In this document: one piece after another, positions 5,680 to 6,220 of the stretch
How the letters are laid out: every line of letters begins with the position of its first letter
How positions within the stretch are numbered: position 1 is the stretch's first letter
Assembly (NCBI GenBank): GCA_003517285.1
Contig: DPAW01000278.1
Span: 1-6,220 of the forward strand
Direction: 5' to 3'
DNA: 6,220 bases
Source: Verrucomicrobiales bacterium
GTDB lineage: Bacteria; Verrucomicrobiota; Verrucomicrobiia; Limisphaerales; UBA1100
The notes under the pieces: generated by a model
What the model was told of the DNA's origin: nothing
Seen by the model: the letters and a program-made list of their open reading frames with translations, nothing else
Databases searched by the model: none
Program-made: the position numbers and the translations under genes

Positions 5680-5709
5680 TTGCCGCGCACGGTGCGGCGC
5701 GTGTTTAAT
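5680..5709 (+). promoter_or_regulatory. Candidate promoter giving leaderless eboE mRNA
   Basis: TTGCCG (5680-5685, four of six -35 bases) and TTTAAT (5704-5709, five of six -10 bases) are 18 bases apart. The -10 box ends 8 bases before the eboE ATG at 5718, so transcription would start at or within about three bases of the start codon. No Shine-Dalgarno site is present in the 49-base gap before eboE, which fits a leaderless message. Readthrough from the LRR gene is equally possible. Confidence 0.4.
5682..5698 (+). repeat. GC-rich inverted repeat inside the eboE promoter spacer
   Basis: GCCGCGCACGGTGCGGC forms a 7-pair stem (one G-U pair) with an ACG loop. It lies between the candidate -35 and -10 boxes of eboE. 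As DNA it could be an operator; as RNA from LRR-gene readthrough it could act as an attenuator, but the downstream T-run (GTGTTT) is too weak for a confident terminator. Confidence 0.35.
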
Positions 5710-5717
5710 TCCGCGCC

Positions 5718-6220
5718 ATGGAACTGAAGCACGGACTGCATTTGGCCTACTGCACGAATATCCATCGTGGCGAGGATTGGGCGCAGACGTTTGATTCGTT
5801 GAAAACCGATGTATTGGCTGTGCGCGATCGGGTGGGGAGCGGGCGCGCGTACGCAATCGGACTGCGGTTGAGTGAGGTGGCGGCCCGCGAATTGAGTGAG
5901 CCGGCGGTATTGGGGGCGTTCCAACAATGGCTGGCAGACGAGAATTGTTATGTCTTCACCATCAACGGTTTTCCCTTCGGCAATTTCCATGGTTCGCGCG
6001 TGAAAGAGCAGGTGTATGTGCCGGATTGGACTTCGCCGGATCGGTTGGCGTACACCAACCGGTTGTTTGATCTGATAGCGGCGCTGGTGCCGGAGGGAGT
6101 GGAGGGCAGCGTGAGCACGTTGCCGGGATCGTTTAAGGAGTTTATCACGGACGAAAGCCAGGAACGGGTGATCCGGGAAAATATCTGGAAATGCGCCGAG
6201 CACATTGCCGCCTTGAGTGA
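5718..6220 (+). CDS. eboE: EboE-like protein (metabolite traffic, TIM-barrel), N-terminal part
   Basis: The frame is open from ATG 5718 to the window end: 167 full codons and two bases of the next. It matches what I recall of EboE: HLAYCTNIHRGEDWAQTF at 8-25, YAIGLRLS at 45-52, YVFTINGFPFGNFHGSRVKE at 78-97, VYVPDWTSPDRLAYTNRL at 99-116 and VPEGVEGSVSTLPGSFK at 124-140. EboE is a xylose-isomerase-like TIM-barrel protein of roughly 380-400 aa, so about two fifths is seen here. It works with the other ebo products in delivering a metabolite precursor to the periplasm in cyanobacteria; its own reaction is not established. It should be cytoplasmic. The start is 49 bases after the LRR stop without a clear ribosome binding site. 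A 180-residue open frame on the opposite strand is a shadow. The family call is strong from several motifs in the right order plus linked eboB. Confidence 0.9.
   Translation, partial: MELKHGLHLAYCTNIHRGEDWAQTFDSLKTDVLAVRDRVGSGRAYAIGLRLSEVAARELSEPAVLGAFQQWLADENCYVFTINGFPFGNFHGSRVKEQVYVPDWTSPDRLAYTNRLFDLIAALVPEGVEGSVSTLPGSFKEFITDESQERVIRENIWKCAEHIAALS

Noticed and set aside
5661..6203. 180-residue open frame on the minus strand
   Set aside because: It is antisense to the plus-strand frame from 5718, which carries clear EboE motifs; the minus-strand translation shows no recognisable family and an Arg/His-rich composition typical of shadows.
1..6220. CRISPR array, tRNA/rRNA genes, insertion sequences or attachment sites
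   Set aside because: No spaced direct repeats, no cloverleaf pattern, no transposase or integrase motifs and no terminal repeats were found by reading both strands.

Overview
The window looks like a chromosomal piece of a Gram-negative bacterium, most plausibly from the Verrucomicrobiota or a related PVC lineage. This assignment is inference: it rests on an ebo-type gene cluster, a LipM-like cofactor ligase, an FmdB protein with a Lys/Ser-rich tail and a secreted protein of a type I associate with Verrucomicrobiota. There is no rRNA or other phylogenetic marker. Gene density is high and no mobile element, tRNA, rRNA or CRISPR array was seen. No gene-free stretch exceeds 300 bases.

Left part (1-3726, minus strand): one compact transcription unit of five genes, in order of transcription. 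They are an FmdB-family zinc-ribbon protein (3412-3726), a secreted protein with a degenerate peptidase-MA-like layout (2078-3415, ATGA overlap with fmdB), a lysine 2,3-aminomutase (kamA, 809-2035), endonuclease III (nth, 159-806) and the N-terminus of a lipoate/octanoate protein ligase (1-159, TGATG overlap with nth). A sigma70-like promoter (TTGACC-17-TAGAAA) and a purine-rich ribosome binding site precede fmdB. KamA and Nth both carry [4Fe-4S] clusters, and the ligase serves lipoylation, which itself needs the Fe-S enzyme LipA. Otherwise the genes share no obvious pathway.

Middle (3727-3863): a 137-bp divergent intergenic region with promoters for both directions, a perfect 14-bp palindrome and one DnaA-box-like 9-mer.

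Right part (3864-6220, plus strand): an ebo-type cluster. It starts with an unassigned 91-aa protein (3864-4139), then a TatD-family hydrolase matching EboB (4155-4955), followed by a rho-independent terminator. Next come a membrane-anchored leucine-rich-repeat protein (5072-5668) and the first 167 codons of EboE (5718 to the window end). The ebo genes were linked in published work to moving a metabolite precursor across the inner membrane, as in cyanobacterial scytonemin synthesis. The partners EboA, EboC (UbiA-like prenyltransferase), EboD and EboF are not in this window; any that exist could lie downstream.

The most notable points are the unusual form of the ebo cluster (a small orphan protein at its head and an LRR protein inserted between eboB and eboE), the apparent lack of Shine-Dalgarno sites with promoter-like elements right next to the eboB and eboE starts, and the HExxH-to-RELTE change in the secreted protein.
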